Source of the DNA: Diplodia intermedia
Taxonomy: Eukaryota; Ascomycota; Dothideomycetes; Botryosphaeriales; Botryosphaeriaceae
NCBI GenBank assembly: GCA_021495925.1
Contig: JAKEKT010000072.1
Span: 62,001-126,000, forward strand
Direction: 5' to 3'
DNA length: 64,000 nt
Shown piece by piece: positions 60,819-64,000 of this stretch. Below the pieces are notes generated by a model. That model had not been told where the DNA came from. It was given only the letters and a program-made list of their open reading frames with translations, and searched no databases. The position numbers and the translations under genes are program-made. Numbering within the stretch: the stretch's first letter is position 1; each line of letters opens with the position of its first letter.

Positions 60819-62014
60819 CGGGAGAACGCAACTTCTCTTCAAGTATTGGTGGACTTTCCCTCCGCCGGCTCCTTCCGCCGCCCTTTGCGTGGATCACATA
60901 GCTACAGAGATGGCATCATCTCCGCCTCCGTCTATCCAAAATGTCTCGGAGCAGTGCCGGAAACGGGGCCGACTGTTTGGGGCGAGGCTCATCAGCCGAT
61001 AGCAGGCCGGCGCATCTGCTCATCAGAAGATAGTGCTGAAGTCGGCCTCGAAAGCTTAGACTTGACCTTTTGCGAAAGAGGGATTGAGGGTCCTCTCTAA
61101 CCTACCGGAAACTGTAATGAAAGTTGAAGAGGCTGTGTCGTGGCTGAAAGCGGGGCCCCTACTGTTTGATGTGCGATGGGTCGCAGGGTGTTTGATCGGT
61201 GGGTCTCGAGATGGGTCCAGAACACCGAAACAACGACTCCAAGCTTCGTCTCCTTCGAGCGCGAGCGCCGGTTCTTTCCAGTCACGCTTCCTTGGATCGT
61301 TTGACTTATATGCTCCACCCTGCAGAATAATTGCTGGCCGTACATACTATTCAGTCACAGTCGTCGGCAACCCCGGAGCTGCGCCTCTCCCGTTGTTTCG
61401 GCCTTCAGCCTGTGGGTCGAGCTTTGACCCGGCGCTCAAGCAAGTCATGAGCACGGACCGAGCACGGCGCATCATGACATGGCGATGCAGCATGCGCGGT
61501 GATTGCTTGGCTGTTCTGCAGTCTTCCCAATGGATTGCTTAGCTTCTATTATAGACACGTCGAAAGTGAGTTGTACTGACCGTGATCGACCTGCGCACGG
61601 CGCTGAAACAAGGGCGATGCAAGGAGCCACCGAAACGGGCTGGGTGTTCCAAGAAAAGAACAGAGTCGCGAAACGATTGGCTGACGAGACGCCTGCACAT
61701 GGTGCCCAACCCAATCAATGCCGATTCTGCACATTACATCAGCAACATCAAGCGCTTGTAGTCGGAGGCTGCCCCTCCCTGCACCCGAGAAGCGGCGAGG
61801 AAACGAAACCGTTACCAGTCGTTGACCTCGATGCTGCTAAGCGCTCTGTCGGCTGCCAACCACGCCGCACATCGTCACTGGCTCTGACCAGGCCCTGAAC
61901 GTTAAAGATGGCATCCGACGTCGCGCTTGCGCCGAGTCTAAACAAACTCAGGCTGGCCCTTTTCTCTCCCCATACAACCAATTAATTTCTTTTGACTTTT
62001 CCTTGGCTCCGACA
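60819..62014. other. Intergenic
   Basis: 3' flank of the membrane protein and promoter of the gene at 62015. Frames on both strands at 61084-61900 have no recognisable features. Confidence 0.5.
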
Positions 62015-64000
62015 ATGACAGCCATCTCGGACTTCAGCACCAACAACCGAATCCTTAGTCCTTTGGAGCGCATCGACGAAGCCGATTCGGAATCCGCATG
62101 GGAGAACTATCCCGCCCATCGACGCTCGCCCTCGGTCTTCCGCGACGACAGCTCGGCCATCTCATCTGATGCCACCACTCTCAGGACTCAAAATTCCTCA
62201 CTTTTTGACCAGCCGAAGCTTCAGGACCAGGGTACTGGCTTCGAAAGCATCAGTGATGATGACGTCACAACGGCTGTCCCTCCACAAGCCCAGTGGGGCG
62301 TCCATTGGAAGTCTCCGACGTTGATGCTTTCACTGTTCATTTTCGGCATTGGTTGCTGTATTGCCCATCACTTCTTTTACCAATCGCTCGATGGAGCGGC
62401 GGTGGAGTCCTCTATATCACAGGAGTGGGCTGTCCGCATCGGAATCGGCCTCGCGTTCCTTGCGAAAGCTTCTCTGGCAGCGTCCGTTGGCGTAGCCTTC
62501 ACCCAAAGGCTTTGGGTTACTTTGAGAACTAAACCGATCTCCCTCCGTGGCTTGGACAATGTCTTTTCTCTGGCAGTGGACCCTACATCATTCCTCAACG
62601 GAGAGGCCTTGACACAAGCGAAGCTCCTATGCTTGCTGGCCGCTGCAATGTGGTGAGTGAAGCAGCTTTAGCCTTCAATGCCCATAGATGCTGATATTTT
62701 TGACTAGGTGCATTCCGATCATTGCTACCATCACTCCGGCGACGCTGTCAGTCCGTCTCGAGATAACCGTCAACACCACAGACGCAAAAGTCCCGTCGCT
62801 GAGCTATGAGAATGCTCCCAACTGGGGAGAATACCAGGGCGCACAACGCTTGGTCGGCGCAGCAATACCGGTGCACCGAGTCCTTGCGGCAACCTCCTCA
62901 TCTGGCGACATCCTCCGTGTCACGCCTCCTTTCCCCAATTCTTCCTATACACTGGACTTCTTCGGGCCCTCCCTCAAGTGTTACAACCTGAGCGCCACCG
63001 ACCTAGACCCGGAAGACGAAAGCATCGTAGCACCCCACAGGAAGGCGTACGAGTCCGTCATACAAGCCAACCTGGCGAGAGACAACGCAACGTGGGCCGC
63101 AGACCACATCTACCTCGGCGCCACATCCAACGCCTCCGACCTGTCCGACACGCTCTTCATCAACGTCCAGGGGCCGCAAGAGCACAACATCACCTGCAAC
63201 CTCTGGAACACCTCCTACACCGTCCACTACGACTCCAGCGCCGACGGCACGCAATCCGCGACCATCACCCGCCTCACCCGCACCGCCCCCGTCCAGATCG
63301 AAGCCGGCAACCCCATGACGCAGTACACGCCGCACCAAATCGCCTTCTTCAGCTGGACGAAAGCCCTCACCGCCCTCCTCGCATCCTCCATCAACCCCTC
63401 CGCCACGACCACCGCCACCCCCACCAACCCAGACGCCTCCCCCCTCCTCAAAACCAACCTCGCCTCCTGCCCCGAGATCCTCGACGGGCTCGCCCAAGCC
63501 TCCTCCGGCGCCGCCGCCTCCTCCATCGCCAACTCCGCGTCCACGTGCCGCAACGCCACCCTCCCACGCGGCATCGAGGACCTCGCGCAAAACCTCACGC
63601 TCAGCCTGATCGCCGCGATGTCCAGCAGCAGCACCACCACCACCACATCAACGCCCGTCACCTTATGGCAGCCCGCAGCCGTGTACACATACCGCGCACG
63701 CACATTGCTCGCCGCGTACGCGGCAGCCGCGGGCGTCGCGCTGGCGTGCGTGCTGGTCGGCGCGCGCGCGTACGGCGCCAACGGCTTCGCGGCGGCGGGC
63801 GCGCCGACGGCGTCGTTTTCGAGCGTGCTGCTGACGACGCGCAATCAGGATCTGGACCGGCTGGTCGAGGGGCGGTGTTTGCCGAGGCAGCCGGCGCTGG
63901 ATCGCGAGCTGGGCAGGACGAAGCTGCGGTACGGCGTCTTGGCGGCCAAGGAGAAGAGCGTGGCCGGGCAGGAGCATGCGGCGTTTGGGTTTGTGGGGAC
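62015..64000 (+). CDS. Large fungal multi-pass membrane protein, cut by window end
   Basis: Exon 1 is 62015-62652 and exon 2 starts at 62708 and runs off the window; at least 643 residues. The frame opens upstream with TTG, and the first ATG (MTAISDFSTNN) is at 62015. A disordered Ser/Asp N-terminus is followed by WGVHWKSPTLMLSLFIFGIG and further helices (IGIGLAFLAKASLAASVGVA, LCLLAAAMWCIPIIATITPATL). A long N-glycosylation-rich ectodomain comes next (YNLSA, NATW, NASD, NITC, NTSY), then a last helix near ARTLLAAYAAAAGVALACVL, and the tail LLTTRNQDLDRLVEGRC and TKLRYGVL. This layout matches a widespread fungal family often named formylmethionine-deformylase-like; that name does not reflect a demonstrated activity. 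The intron is 55 nt with GTGAGT and CTAG ends. Confidence 0.85.

Noticed and set aside
1..64000. tRNA, rRNA and CRISPR features
   Set aside because: No B-box-like GGTTCGANTCC with a matching cloverleaf, no rRNA core sequence and no spaced direct-repeat array were found by eye.

Overview
The window is nuclear DNA from a filamentous ascomycete (Pezizomycotina, plausibly a Dothideomycete). The evidence is short introns of about 53-73 nt with GTAAGT-type donors, branch points such as CTAAC and CTGAC, and CAG or TAG acceptors. Fungal families also point this way: Zn(II)2Cys6-like proteins, DUF6594, a BBE-type FAD oxidase, a MARVEL protein and Sec72. A 1.6-kb AT-saturated block carries a repeat-induced-point-mutation (RIP) signature. 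Exon structures were built by hand from splice consensus and reading-frame phase; no homology search was run.

Layout. 0.4-6.5 kb: two minus-strand genes with unusual binuclear zinc clusters. 7.2-11.3 kb: two minus-strand long coiled-coil genes. 12.3-14.4 kb: a broken HET-like fragment and a three-exon FAD oxidase. 15.4-18.3 kb: a disordered protein divergent from a four-exon DUF6594 membrane protein. 19.3-21.7 kb: two small secreted-protein genes, the second a Kex2-processed repeat (KEP-like) precursor. 22.8-27.3 kb: a methyltransferase-GFA fusion and a conserved-looking coiled-coil protein. 30.3-35.1 kb: a T5orf172 (GIY-YIG-like) protein divergent from Sec72, then a four-exon MARVEL membrane protein. 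38.3-41.5 kb: proteasome ATPase Rpt2 head-to-head with the ubiquitin-conjugating enzyme Ubc1. 42.8-55.9 kb: three plus-strand coiled-coil genes, including a 1747-residue one, interrupted by the RIP-mutated inverted-repeat element. 58.1-64.0 kb: three membrane-protein genes, the last cut by the window edge.

The most unusual content is a set of large coiled-coil proteins. Three of them (7.2-9.0, 43.7-45.9 and 50.6-55.9 kb) share a short motif with the pattern W-x-E-x2-G-[YV]-I-x2-[DN]-G just before the coiled coil. Two of these also share a C-terminal globular segment. The largest has about 24 tandem 11-residue (hendecad) repeats. I recognise no described family here. The housekeeping block (Sec72, Rpt2, Ubc1) lies between the members, so this looks like a lineage-specific family dispersed through an otherwise ordinary locus, with the RIP-mutated element next to its largest member.
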